35,615 bases of DNA from Sporisorium sorghi. Its lineage: Eukaryota; Basidiomycota; Ustilaginomycetes; Ustilaginales; Ustilaginaceae. The stretch is from the NCBI GenBank assembly GCA_023212695.1, contig JALCCG010000221.1, positions 1 through 35,615 on the forward strand, written 5' to 3'. Below are positions 10,160 to 19,354 of the stretch, one piece after another. Numbering within the stretch: position 1 is the stretch's first letter; each line of letters starts with the position of its first letter. A model generated the notes under the pieces. That model made no database searches. It saw only the letters and a program-made list of their open reading frames with translations, and was not told where the DNA came from. Made by a program: the position numbers and the translations under genes.

Positions 10160-10960
10160 CTACTGCGTCTGAGGCCCGTACCCACGCAGCATCTCAGCAA
10201 AGCCCCACGACGTCGGCACGCTGTACGGCTCCGAGATCTCACACCCCTCCCTGTTCACCTTCGCCACCCGGAACCTGTTCAGCGACCTCGCATCGCGGTA
10301 GAACAGCACCTTCATGCAGTTCTCCAGGATCTCCTTGGCCTCCGCCTCCGTCAGCGAATCTTCTCTGCCTTCGACCATCTTCCTCAACAGGGGCTGCGCC
10401 AGGTGCATCCCAAAGCCCGTCGCGATCGTGCTGCTCGTAAACGTCGTTCCCAGCAAGTCCACATAGCCGAGGAACGGCGTTCCGTCCTTAGGGTCGACGC
10501 CGCCGAGCACAAACGAGTTCCACAGCGGGTTGATGTCGCTCCGGCGCTTGTACATCACACGGGCGAGATAGGCGTAGATCTGCGTAGGCGTCAGGTGGTG
10601 CCCGTCCGCACGAACATCTTCCGAGGTGATGAGCTTGTTCAGCATGTGCTGCACGTACTGCCAGTCGCTCATGTCGCCACTGGCGCCGATCAGCGTGTTC
10701 TGCCCAAACTGCGAGATGCGCGTGATGTCCATGAAGCGCGCCAGCGAGCCGTACGAGGCCAGCGTGTCCGTCGCCAGCATGATGCCGTCCTTGTACTTGA
10801 GACCAAGTACGGATGTACCCGTGACGATGGGCTGAGAGGTGTGCGATGTCGGGTCTGACGAGGACGAGGCCGCTGCCGAGCTGAACGAGGGTGTGCCCAG
10901 GTTGGCGTAGGCCTGGCTCGGGTTGGAAGACCATGTCTGGCCTGGGTGGAAGTTGATCAT
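10160..10960 (-). CDS. PRE4: 20S proteasome subunit beta-7 (Pre4/PSMB4 type)
   Basis: A structural, non-catalytic beta subunit of the 20S core particle. The 266-residue protein has a Ser/Ala-rich propeptide of about 40 residues, then SQPIVTGTSVLGLKY (42-56), where the mature chain of this subunit normally begins. Family-specific blocks follow: ASYGSLARF (68-76), MYKRRSDINPLWNSFVLGG, ATGFGMHLAQPLLRK and MKVLFYRDARSLNRF. These match the beta-7 branch and not the catalytic beta-1, -2 or -5 subunits. The C-terminal tail ends GYGPQTQ; in yeast the equivalent tail reaches into the opposite ring. Length agrees with the family, and the frame is uninterrupted from the ATG. It is divergent from the SF3A2 gene. 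Confidence 0.96.
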   Translation of the reverse strand: MINFHPGQTWSSNPSQAYANLGTPSFSSAAASSSSDPTSHTSQPIVTGTSVLGLKYKDGIMLATDTLASYGSLARFMDITRISQFGQNTLIGASGDMSDWQYVQHMLNKLITSEDVRADGHHLTPTQIYAYLARVMYKRRSDINPLWNSFVLGGVDPKDGTPFLGYVDLLGTTFTSSTIATGFGMHLAQPLLRKMVEGREDSLTEAEAKEILENCMKVLFYRDARSLNRFRVAKVNREGCEISEPYSVPTSWGFAEMLRGYGPQTQ

Positions 10961-11390
10961 CCTGGCTGGGCGTTCTGTGGGTGCTGCAGCTGTAGAAGCT
11001 GTTGCAGAGTAGTTGGAGGAGATGTTTGTGTCGAGAGCGCGAAGAAGGATGGTGATGGTGTTGAATGGATAGCAAGATGGAAAGGTGGCTCAAGCGCCCT
11101 GCTGCTGAGCTTGCGTGTTCTCCGCCGTCAGAGCAGCCCAAGACCGCGTTGCTCAAGCCTTTTTTTGATGTGGAGTGATCGTCCAAAATCGGCACTCACA
11201 ACCGCACGTGACGATTAAATTGATAATTGTTGCCTCTGCAAGCTTAACAAATCTAAATCGATGCCAAAAATAAAAAATCCGGACATCGGGAAACGCTGCT
11301 TTCCCGCTCCACACAACCTCGAAACGCTTCCAACTTGGACTGCGACTCTCTTCCCCTCCCACACTCATCCTCACCCGCATCACTGCCAGC
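10961..11390. promoter_or_regulatory. Divergent proteasome beta-7 / SF3A2 promoter
   Basis: 430 bp separate the two start codons. A palindromic E-box, CACGTG, lies at 11215-11220, followed by TGACGATTAAAT and an AT-rich stretch to about 11280, unusual for this GC-rich contig. The E-box could be bound by a bHLH factor. The regulation is inference. Confidence 0.55.
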
Positions 11391-12104
11391 ATGGACTTCT
11401 CATCACGAGGCGGCAACAAAGGCGCCGGGATTGCCGGCGCATCCGAGAGCAATGTCGACCGTCGCGATCGCCTCCGCAAGCTTGCGCTCGAGACAATCGA
11501 CCTGGCCAAAGACCCTTACCTCCTGAAAAACCATCTCGGCGGACTCGAATGCAGGCTCTGCCTTACACTGCACACCAACGAAGGCAGTTATCTAGCCCAC
11601 ACACAGGGCAAAAAGCATCAGACCAATCTCGCCCGTAGAGCGGCACGCGAAGCCAAGGAAAACGCATACGACTCGAACAAGCTCCTCACTGCATCCGCGG
11701 CCGAGACGGTGCCCAAGAAGCAGTTTGTCAAGATCGGCCGCCCCGGGTACAAGGTCAGCAAGGTGCGCGAGCCGATCTTGGAGGGCGGAGAGGGCGGGAG
11801 ACTTGGGCTGCTGTTTCAGATCTCGTTGCCGGAGATCAAGGAGGGCGTGGCGCCGATGCACAGGTTCATGGGCGCGTTCGAGCAGAAGGTGGATACGCCA
11901 GATCGCAACTATCAGTATCTCGTTGTGGCGGCTGAACCGTACGAGACGATTGCGTTTAAGCTGCAGAGCAAAGAGATTGACAGGAGGGACTCCGGGCTCG
12001 TTACGTCGTCCGCGCCAGGCTCGAGACCCAGGCCGGAACCGTCGACTTGGAGCTACTTTGATCCAGACGGCAAGACGTTCTCGATTCAAGTCATGTTCAA
12101 GTGA
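11391..12104 (+). CDS. PRP11: Splicing factor 3A subunit 2 (Prp11/SF3A2)
   Basis: Component of the SF3a complex of the U2 snRNP, needed for prespliceosome assembly at the branch site. The 237-residue protein shows the family's signature: an N-terminal MDFSSRGGNKGAGIAG block, then DPYLLKNHLGGLECRLC. It has one matrin-type C2H2 zinc finger with Cys54, Cys57, His70 and His76 (C-x2-C-x12-H-x5-H). The C-terminal half (about 110-237) matches the conserved PRP11 core, including GRPGYKVSKVREP and LLFQISLPEI. It lacks the proline-rich repeat tail of animal SF3A2, as fungal proteins generally do. The start ATG opens on the conserved N-terminal motif. Confidence 0.96.
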   Translation: MDFSSRGGNKGAGIAGASESNVDRRDRLRKLALETIDLAKDPYLLKNHLGGLECRLCLTLHTNEGSYLAHTQGKKHQTNLARRAAREAKENAYDSNKLLTASAAETVPKKQFVKIGRPGYKVSKVREPILEGGEGGRLGLLFQISLPEIKEGVAPMHRFMGAFEQKVDTPDRNYQYLVVAAEPYETIAFKLQSKEIDRRDSGLVTSSAPGSRPRPEPSTWSYFDPDGKTFSIQVMFK

Positions 12105-12294
12105 GCCTCAGGCTCGTGTTCCGAACATCTGCAGTCCCGTACCGCACAAATCCACACCCCTGCACGCTGTTCTTCCGATTGCTACCGACTTTCGGCTTTG
12201 TATTTGTAACCAACACATTTGTACTTTCACGCAATCCATTCTGCATACGTTGACATTCGCCTCTCGAAACGAAACGGAGAAACAGGCATTGAAG

Positions 12295-15200
12295 TCAGAA
12301 GCTCGCCAGCTTAGTCTGACCCAGCGACAGCCAAGAGCTGTAGGCGCGCACCTTGGCCTCAGAAGTCGCCAGCGTCGACGTTGCCGTTGCGGGAGCCGCA
12401 ATGATCCCGCTAAGATTGCCCGTGGTCCCACCCGCCGACACGGGCACGGCCTGATTCAGCGAGTTGGCGATCGGGAACGCGAGCTGACTCACAGCATTGG
12501 CATGCGCGACCAACACCGGGTCGATGGTCGAGTAGCGCACGAACCGATCCACCGCGGTCGGCCTGCCATCGCTGACGGCGACGCCTTCCTCGTAGATCTG
12601 GATGTCCTTTTCGTCGATCAAGTGGTGGTCGGTCAGCGCTGCCACCGCGGACCTCGCTCGTCCCTCATAGCCATTAGCAGCGTCGACGATCCCTCCGTCC
12701 GCGTCGTCGCTATCGTTCGGCCGCGCATACTCGTCGAGGAACTGCGTCGTGTAGAACGCATACTCGGACTCCTCCTCTTCCGAAATGTGCGGGTTGCACG
12801 CCTTGGTGAGCGCAGCTTCGATGGCCACGTTCGACCCAGCCACCGCCGGACCGACCGGGTTGACCGTCTGCCATCGGCCAGCAAAATTGAACGTGCGCGG
12901 GTCAAAGCCGCCAGCAGCACTTGCTGACGATGCAGACGCGCCTGCACCGTGCACGCCGCTGTTGCGATTCGACACTGCGCCGCCGTCTCTTCGCCTTGGA
13001 TCGCCTTGCTCGGCGTTGCCGCCTTCCGAAGATGCGATGCTGTAGCGCTTGCTCGATTTGCGCTGCCCAAAACCGCCGAGACGTGGCGAGCCTCCTGGCT
13101 TGTTGATCGACATCCACCGCCTTACCCCGCCGATGATGGCCTTGGAAGGCGGCAGCGCGCTCGTTGAGTTTGCTGGGGAGGTGGGGGAGAACGGATGTGC
13201 GCTTTGAGGAGACACTGGGCTGCGAGGATCATTCACCATGGTTGCCGAGGTCTGAGTCATGACGCTGCGGCCATCGTCCAGTGAGCGGCGTCCGTGATGC
13301 TGCGTGCTCCTGTCTTGCGAGGAGTCGGCACCTCCACCACGCCGCTTGAAGGGGCTGGGATACTCGACCATCATCTCGGCCTGCATTGGGTTGAACGTGT
13401 TGGGGGACAGGCTTGAGTTGGATGCCGAGCGCGTGTGACGCGACAGGTCCGCCGTGCCTCCGATCTGTGTCGAGTACATGCTCAATGCACCTGCCGATTG
13501 ACTGTGTGGCATGCCCAGCCCACCCGAAGTGTGCGAGACACCGCCGTGCAGATGTGAATACTGGTGCACTGCGGTCATCTTGAAAGCGTGGTGACGATTC
13601 AGGTCGGTGAACAGACTGGGACGGTAGTACTCGGCCCAGAAGCCGGCATCCGCATTGGCCATCTCCTTGAGCCTGCGCTGGCGCGCCTCGATGGAGCCAC
13701 GCGGTTTGAGATGCAGAGGGTCAAACCAGTGCTGATAATGGGGCCTGAAGGGCACAGCACGCACCGCCTTCGTTGGAGCCACGTTGTGTTCGGTGTTCTG
13801 CGTTGATGCTGATGCTGACGCTGTCGCAGCAGCAGCAGGTACCAAAATCGTCTCCGGGAAAACGTGCGGAGCAAAGTCGGGGGCCATCGGATCCACTCCA
13901 AGGAACAGATTGATGGCGGCTTGCTTGTCTGCGTCTGCAAACGAGTTGGCATAGTATCGCTTCATGCTTTCGAGCACGTCGCGCGAGTGAGACGTCCACT
14001 GATTGATCTTCCTGTACGTGTCCGTGGTGTGGGCCAGCGCAGATCCTCCGTACTGCATGGCGATCGTGTCACCAAGGTCGTGGTACATCTCGGTGAGCAT
14101 GTTGACGGCGTCCGAGTCAAAGGGCAGGTGAGGGTCGTCGAGCAGGCCAAGTGCATGAAGCTGGTGCCCGAAAACAGCCTTGCCGATGACGAACTGTGCC
14201 GCATTGGTTCTGTCTAGACAGTCGACGCAGTTGACTCTGGCGATACCTTCTTGCAGAAGAATCGTTTCTCGTCGAGCGATAGAAGCCTTTGTTCCTTTGC
14301 CCTGTGAACGCACAGCGCCGGGCTCTGGACCAGAGTGGAAGAAGCGCGTGTTCTCGACCGTCTCTTGGGCAATGTCTTCCAAGATACTGATGACGTCCTG
14401 GTTGCGGTCTTTGCTAGCTTTACTCATGTCCCATGCGATGTAGCGGATCTTCTTGTCGGAAGGCAGGAACTGGTTGAGGTAGCTGATGCATTCTCCGAAA
14501 GCTCGAAGAAGCTTGACCTCGCGCTCTTGCTTTTCTTTGCTCTTGATCAGGTTGAGCACGATGACGGGCGCGCCGTAGCGGTGGAAGAGCTCGTCAAAGT
14601 GGAGCGCTGCAGCTGAATAGTAGGGATCTACCAGCGAAATCTCGATGGGAGGACGGGGCGACATGTTGGTCGAGTCTTGGGTCCAATAGACGGGGATACT
14701 GCCACGCATCATGACATACGATGTGTAGCGAGGTGAGGCATCCAAGGGGAGGCTGGCCAAGTCGTCGTCGTTGTCGTCTTCGCCGAGAGACCAAAAGGGC
14801 TGTGCGATCGGTTTCTCCCGCAAGCGACTTGCGCGGATCAAGTCAGGACCGCCTCGCAATCCACCGGACACAGGAGTAGGGTGCCGATCTCTCGGTTTAA
14901 AACGCTTTCGACCAGGGGCGAAGAAGGGTGTAGTGAGTGCCTCGCTGACAATCTGTTCGGTCTCGACATCGTTGGCGACGTGCCCTCGTTCGTTGATGCC
15001 TCGCTTGAGGAATCGCGCGCCGGCAAAGTGTCGCGATCTGCGAGCAATCAGCGTCGTGTACACGGTGCGGTTGAGGACGCTCAGCTTGGCTTGGTCGACA
15101 AAGCCATAGACGAGCGGCAGCACCCATTCGTTTCGTGGATCCTCGTGAGGTTGGAGGTGCTCCGAAGCTGCAAAAGCCGGGAGAAGCAGGTGGTGGTTCC

Positions 15201-16905
15201 AGATGAACTTTTCGTTGTATCCCCAAGCGGTGAGAGGCTTGTTGGAGGGTGAGACGGAGCTAGCTTGCTCAAGAGGATCGCCCGGAGCCGAGGTGAGATT
15301 ATCCTGAAGAGGTTTGGTGATATCGTACGTATAGCTGAAATAAAAGTTCTTGCTGAGATCGACCTGCTTGAAGAGGTGGAGTAGACGTGCTTCCTCCTGC
15401 TCCATCGCTTTTGTTCGCCCTGGCAGGGAAGCCAGAATGGAGTGGTGACACACGGGTAGGATCACGGTCTCGTCGCAATGATAGATGTAGTGGCCGCCGA
15501 TGAGAGCTACGACGCTGCGACGACTGATTAGGACCATGTAGTACGTGCTGGTGAACCGGATGAAGCCGACGATGCCAAAGAAGCGACCGACCTCGTGAAG
15601 ACCTCCCGTGGCACGATTGCCTTCGCGGATCATCTCAAGGAGCTCCGCTACTTGAGTGCGGGAATAGACGACGCGGTCAGAGGTGACGTTGAGCTCCCAG
15701 TCAGTGGAACCGGTTTTCGCTGAGGAGGCCGAGGGTTTTGAGGTCGACGAGGACTCGGCTGCCTTGAGAGTTGATGTGCCGGCTGTAGAATTAGACTTGG
15801 CGTCGTTGGCCGAGGACGATGCGGCCGTCGCTTTGGAAGTTGCATTGGCACTTGTGTTCGCGGTGTTGCTAGCTGAGCCTGGTCCAGCGTCGCGGGGGAC
15901 CTGTCTGGCATCGAGCATGCGTCGATTCAGCCTGCAGATCTGAGGGTCGTCGAGCGAAAGATAGCGCTGCCCACGGATGGAGCAGTCCGCAGTGTTGGCT
16001 GTGGTAGTCGCCTTGATCCCTTTGCCGGAATCTCCTTTCGCATCTCCGGCCTTGACTGCGGACGGTCCGGCTGCTGAAGCGTGGGATGAGATCGCGCTTG
16101 AAGCCGGAGGCTGGTTAGAAGCGTTCCCACTGCCTGCGCTAGTGCTTTGGTCGCGCGTTGTCTCTGATTCTGCTGTTGCTCTTGACGGCGCACTCGCGCT
16201 AGGAGGTGTTCGGTCCACTTTGAGAATGCGGAACCTGGTCTGGCTGGTGTTGTACGCAACGAGATAGAAGCGAGTCTTGGTCTCCCACAGAGTGAAGCGC
16301 TTGAGATCGCCAATCCTGCCAGGCTCGGCGGCCTCGGCGCGGGCAGCGGCAGCAGAAGCGGCGGAAGGTCCCCATGTCGAGCCTGGTGTGAGTGTTGGCG
16401 TAGGGTTGATGAACGAGGAAGCGGCCATGCTGGGCCGCGGCGGTGGGAGCATGTTGGGTCTGGAGGCCGAGAGCGAGACTGCGGGATCCGGGATGGTGTT
16501 GGCGGTTTTGATGCTGGTGGCAGCACGGGCCTCTTTAGGGGTTGATAGAGTCGTCGGAGGCGCTGCCTGTGCATCGGATGGCGGATGGTGGGTATCGTTG
16601 CGAGCTGCTGCAGGGTCCAAGCGCGAAGCTGCGTCTTGATGAGATGGGCTTAGAGGCGACGACGCGACATCCGCACCGTCAGCAGAGCCGTTGGCCCCAT
16701 CTGGAGCAGGTTCGGCAGATTTGACCGCCTCAACCTTCTCTATCGGTTCTTGAGCATCCCTCATCTCGAACTGCTGGTTTGACTTTGGCTTTGGTGAGTC
16801 ATTGCTGATGCTCGTGTCGTTTTGCGAGCCCGGCTGGCTCTGAGCTTCGCTTGCTGACGTTGAAGTGGATGATTGAAGGCTGTTGCCTTCTGCTGTCGGT
16901 GTCAT
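12295..16905 (-). CDS. FIG4: Fig4-type SAC-domain polyphosphoinositide phosphatase
   Basis: Fig4 hydrolyses the 5-phosphate of PI(3,5)P2 and, in a complex with Vac14 and the Fab1 kinase, also promotes its synthesis on vacuole and endosome membranes. The protein is 1536 residues, far above the usual 900 or so. The first 200 residues are Ser/Ala/Pro-rich and disordered. The SAC fold begins near 205 with LWETKTRFYLVAYN. The block FFGIVGFIRFTSTYYMVLIS and then GGHYIYHCDET are Fig4-like and not Sac1-like, as are LSKNFYFSYTYDIT and the later YGAPVIVLNLIKS. The catalytic CVDCLDRTN has Cys893 and Arg899 (C-x5-R), so the enzyme should be active. A Ser-rich insertion of roughly 1080-1340 and a conserved-looking acidic EEEESEYAFYTTQFLDEY near 1380 follow. 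There is no transmembrane pair at the end, arguing against Sac1. Confidence 0.93.
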   Translation of the reverse strand: MTPTAEGNSLQSSTSTSASEAQSQPGSQNDTSISNDSPKPKSNQQFEMRDAQEPIEKVEAVKSAEPAPDGANGSADGADVASSPLSPSHQDAASRLDPAAARNDTHHPPSDAQAAPPTTLSTPKEARAATSIKTANTIPDPAVSLSASRPNMLPPPRPSMAASSFINPTPTLTPGSTWGPSAASAAAARAEAAEPGRIGDLKRFTLWETKTRFYLVAYNTSQTRFRILKVDRTPPSASAPSRATAESETTRDQSTSAGSGNASNQPPASSAISSHASAAGPSAVKAGDAKGDSGKGIKATTTANTADCSIRGQRYLSLDDPQICRLNRRMLDARQVPRDAGPGSASNTANTSANATSKATAASSSANDAKSNSTAGTSTLKAAESSSTSKPSASSAKTGSTDWELNVTSDRVVYSRTQVAELLEMIREGNRATGGLHEVGRFFGIVGFIRFTSTYYMVLISRRSVVALIGGHYIYHCDETVILPVCHHSILASLPGRTKAMEQEEARLLHLFKQVDLSKNFYFSYTYDITKPLQDNLTSAPGDPLEQASSVSPSNKPLTAWGYNEKFIWNHHLLLPAFAASEHLQPHEDPRNEWVLPLVYGFVDQAKLSVLNRTVYTTLIARRSRHFAGARFLKRGINERGHVANDVETEQIVSEALTTPFFAPGRKRFKPRDRHPTPVSGGLRGGPDLIRASRLREKPIAQPFWSLGEDDNDDDLASLPLDASPRYTSYVMMRGSIPVYWTQDSTNMSPRPPIEISLVDPYYSAAALHFDELFHRYGAPVIVLNLIKSKEKQEREVKLLRAFGECISYLNQFLPSDKKIRYIAWDMSKASKDRNQDVISILEDIAQETVENTRFFHSGPEPGAVRSQGKGTKASIARRETILLQEGIARVNCVDCLDRTNAAQFVIGKAVFGHQLHALGLLDDPHLPFDSDAVNMLTEMYHDLGDTIAMQYGGSALAHTTDTYRKINQWTSHSRDVLESMKRYYANSFADADKQAAINLFLGVDPMAPDFAPHVFPETILVPAAAATASASASTQNTEHNVAPTKAVRAVPFRPHYQHWFDPLHLKPRGSIEARQRRLKEMANADAGFWAEYYRPSLFTDLNRHHAFKMTAVHQYSHLHGGVSHTSGGLGMPHSQSAGALSMYSTQIGGTADLSRHTRSASNSSLSPNTFNPMQAEMMVEYPSPFKRRGGGADSSQDRSTQHHGRRSLDDGRSVMTQTSATMVNDPRSPVSPQSAHPFSPTSPANSTSALPPSKAIIGGVRRWMSINKPGGSPRLGGFGQRKSSKRYSIASSEGGNAEQGDPRRRDGGAVSNRNSGVHGAGASASSASAAGGFDPRTFNFAGRWQTVNPVGPAVAGSNVAIEAALTKACNPHISEEEESEYAFYTTQFLDEYARPNDSDDADGGIVDAANGYEGRARSAVAALTDHHLIDEKDIQIYEEGVAVSDGRPTAVDRFVRYSTIDPVLVAHANAVSQLAFPIANSLNQAVPVSAGGTTGNLSGIIAAPATATSTLATSEAKVRAYSSWLSLGQTKLASF

Positions 16906-17192
16906 GGCGCCATGTTTCTACGTAGCAGATGCTTAGACGCTGCTGGATGGTTGAGGAGAAGATGATGAACAAGCTGATCAACTTTGGCGTGCATTCAGGG
17001 TCTCGCGTCAACGAGATGCATCGTAAAAAAGTGGAGCATCACACGCACGCACGCACGCGTTCCTTCCTCGGCTCTTCCGTCAGATCATCGACCGGTCTAC
17101 AATCACAAGTTCACACAGTTAACGAACGATTCATGATCTTGCAAGGTGGTCATGGGACCCAACCGGCTAGTCTATTCCGCATCCCTCTATCA

Positions 17193-18926
17193 TCACAGCT
17201 CAATCTCGGCGCCGATGGCAATGTGATCCGAAGCACACACGCCCTTTCTCGGCACACCCGGTTGCAGAGTTTCCGTTCGATGCGTGCGAAGCAGTCGCGT
17301 CACTGTCGGATACGGTTCCGACGCTGTTGCCTCTAGGACACCCTGCTGCTTGACCTGGGGCAGCATAAAGATGTAGTCGAGCGTGAGAGAAAAGAGGCTC
17401 GAAAAGATGGTCCACATGGGCTCGGTGCTGTCGCCCAAGTGGCAGTTGGGTGTTTCTGGGGTCCAGGCGGCATCGTCCCAGCGTTCGCGGCCTCGAGCGG
17501 GCGAGCCGAAAAAGTTGCCTTGCTCGGATGGATCTTCAAGGCTGCCATAGTGCAGACCGTATGCGGAGCCAAGGTGCGATGAGGGCGTGGCAGCGTTGGT
17601 GTGTTCAGCAGATGCAGTGTTGGGGTGAGATGGGGCGGAGCCGGGGCGTGGACGTCCAACGTCGTGGAGCTGGAGCAGCTCGTCGATCGACAGCAGAGCG
17701 TCTTGTGGAGTAGCGGCGCGGCAGTTTTTGAGCATGCGGTCGTCTGCTCCGCCTTCCTCTTCTTCGCCCTCCTCCTCGTCCGCGTCGGCGTCTTCCGGTT
17801 CCTCTGCGTCTTGTGCCTCTGCCTCCTGAGCCTGCTTCTGCAAACCGTCAAACACCTCGCTCATCGCGGGCACTGCCTTGTTGGACGGAGCCTCGCGCGC
17901 TGGCTCGGTCGTGCCAGGTGCAAACCCATTCGAGACGTTGCCCTTCTCCCTACGTTCGTCGATGCTCTTGTGAACGACGCTCGAGGAGGCTACTTCGTTG
18001 TAGCAGTGTTGCGTCAATTTGCGACCGGTCAAGAGATGATATGTTGCAGAATGAGGCTGATCGTTGAAGTCACCTGCCAAGATACAGGGAACGTCTTGCC
18101 ATTCTTCGCCTAGCTCCTCTCGGAACTCTTGCAGTCTTCGCACCAAGATACCGGACTGACGTGCTCGTTCGTATGCGTGCATCGGATGCCAGAAGAGATG
18201 TGTCGTTGCCACGATGAGGCCAGGGCTGGAGGCGCCACTGAGCGCGACAAACAGGCCCACGTTGCGAGTGACCCTCGAGCACGCCGTCCTGAGCGGCTCG
18301 GACGCAGGAGCGACACTCTCGGCATCGAGGTCGATCGTGAGCTGCCGATGCGGGCGCTCGCCAAACAAGTCTTGTCTCCAGGTCACGAGCAGACCGTGCT
18401 GCTTTTGACGGTATCCTTTTTCGTAGACAAAGCTGAAGCCGTCCTTCTTGAGCGTCTCGCCATGCACGTCCATGCGGTCTACTTCTTGGAAGCAGCCCAC
18501 ATCCCAGCCGTGGCCGGTGCGGCTCGAAAACTCCGCCGTGAGCCCTATGGAACGATCCTTGAACTTGAGGCAATCGGAACCAGGGAACAGCGTCCTCCGC
18601 ACCAAGCCTTGGGCCAGGATGTTCCAGCTGACGATGCGCACCTTTTGCTTCGGCTGCGTCGTGCTTTGTTGAGAGGTGGTGCCGACGACGGAGGCCCAGT
18701 CACGCGGGACGAAGAGGACGTTGCCTTGACTGTCAAGGTGTCCGTTGGGGATCTTGCCGTTAGCAGCGATGGCAGCGGCGAGCTCGGCCTCCTTGGCAGC
18801 CTTTTCGGCGGCTTCTTTTTCCTTCTTGGCGGCTCGTTCGCGTCGTTTTGCCTCGATCTCTTCCGCAGACGGTCGCTTGCTTTGCTTGACCTTCTTGGTA
18901 GTAGTAGCATCAGCCGAGTCCGTCAT
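17193..18926 (-). CDS. NGL2: Ngl2-like endonuclease/exonuclease/phosphatase-family RNA nuclease
   Basis: A Mg-dependent 3' RNA exonuclease of the CCR4/nocturnin/PDE12 superfamily. Yeast Ngl2 trims the 3' end of 5.8S rRNA. From the ATG at 18926 the protein is 577 residues. It has a Lys/Glu/Ala-rich predicted coiled coil (about 15-60), then VRIVSWNILAQGLVRRTLFP near 97, with the family's catalytic Asn. CFQEVDRMD near 142 supplies the Glu, GDFND near 285 the Asp/Asn pair, and CASDHIAIG near 565 the terminal Asp-His. An acidic, disordered insert sits between the last two motifs (about 320-500; a run of Glu/Asp near 370-395). An in-frame ATG at 19025 would add 33 basic residues that look like a mitochondrial presequence. 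I chose the downstream start because donor-like and acceptor-like splice signals interrupt the extension, but the longer form is credible. Confidence 0.88.
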   Translation of the reverse strand: MTDSADATTTKKVKQSKRPSAEEIEAKRRERAAKKEKEAAEKAAKEAELAAAIAANGKIPNGHLDSQGNVLFVPRDWASVVGTTSQQSTTQPKQKVRIVSWNILAQGLVRRTLFPGSDCLKFKDRSIGLTAEFSSRTGHGWDVGCFQEVDRMDVHGETLKKDGFSFVYEKGYRQKQHGLLVTWRQDLFGERPHRQLTIDLDAESVAPASEPLRTACSRVTRNVGLFVALSGASSPGLIVATTHLFWHPMHAYERARQSGILVRRLQEFREELGEEWQDVPCILAGDFNDQPHSATYHLLTGRKLTQHCYNEVASSSVVHKSIDERREKGNVSNGFAPGTTEPAREAPSNKAVPAMSEVFDGLQKQAQEAEAQDAEEPEDADADEEEGEEEEGGADDRMLKNCRAATPQDALLSIDELLQLHDVGRPRPGSAPSHPNTASAEHTNAATPSSHLGSAYGLHYGSLEDPSEQGNFFGSPARGRERWDDAAWTPETPNCHLGDSTEPMWTIFSSLFSLTLDYIFMLPQVKQQGVLEATASEPYPTVTRLLRTHRTETLQPGVPRKGVCASDHIAIGAEIEL

Positions 18927-19354
18927 CGTGCGGAGATGTGCTATGAGTCGCTTCGTTGACCTTTCGTTCCTGGTAGAGAGTGGGTTGCTTACCGACGATG
19001 CCCTGCAAAGGTGACGGGCGAGCATACAGGGGTCTGAAGCCGATGATAGCAGACTGTAAAGACGAATTCGACCTTGGTCAGCTATGGTCAGATCGCCTTT
19101 TCTTCTTGGCTCGCCCACGCCCACGCCGATGGCTCAGCTCCAAAGCCACATGCCGCGGAGAAACACGCCGATTTTCCGCCGTGGAAAATCCCGTCTTCCG
19201 CCGTCTCTTTCCTTGCGTACCGACCCATGTTCATGCTCTCACGCTCTCATGCAATAGGCCAGCAGCAAGCTCACAATCTCACACAGCTGAGCTTGTATCT
19301 AGAAAGTGCACATGTGCAATTGGAAAGTCCTGCGCAGCGGTGTGGAACAATCTT
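18927..19354. other. Ngl2 5' leader/promoter and 3' flank of the repeat-protein gene
   Basis: A 428-bp spacer between two minus-strand genes. The first 99 bp can be read as an in-frame basic N-terminal extension of the nuclease from an ATG at 19025; GTAAGC lies on the minus strand at about 18992. The rest shows no gene. Confidence 0.6.
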
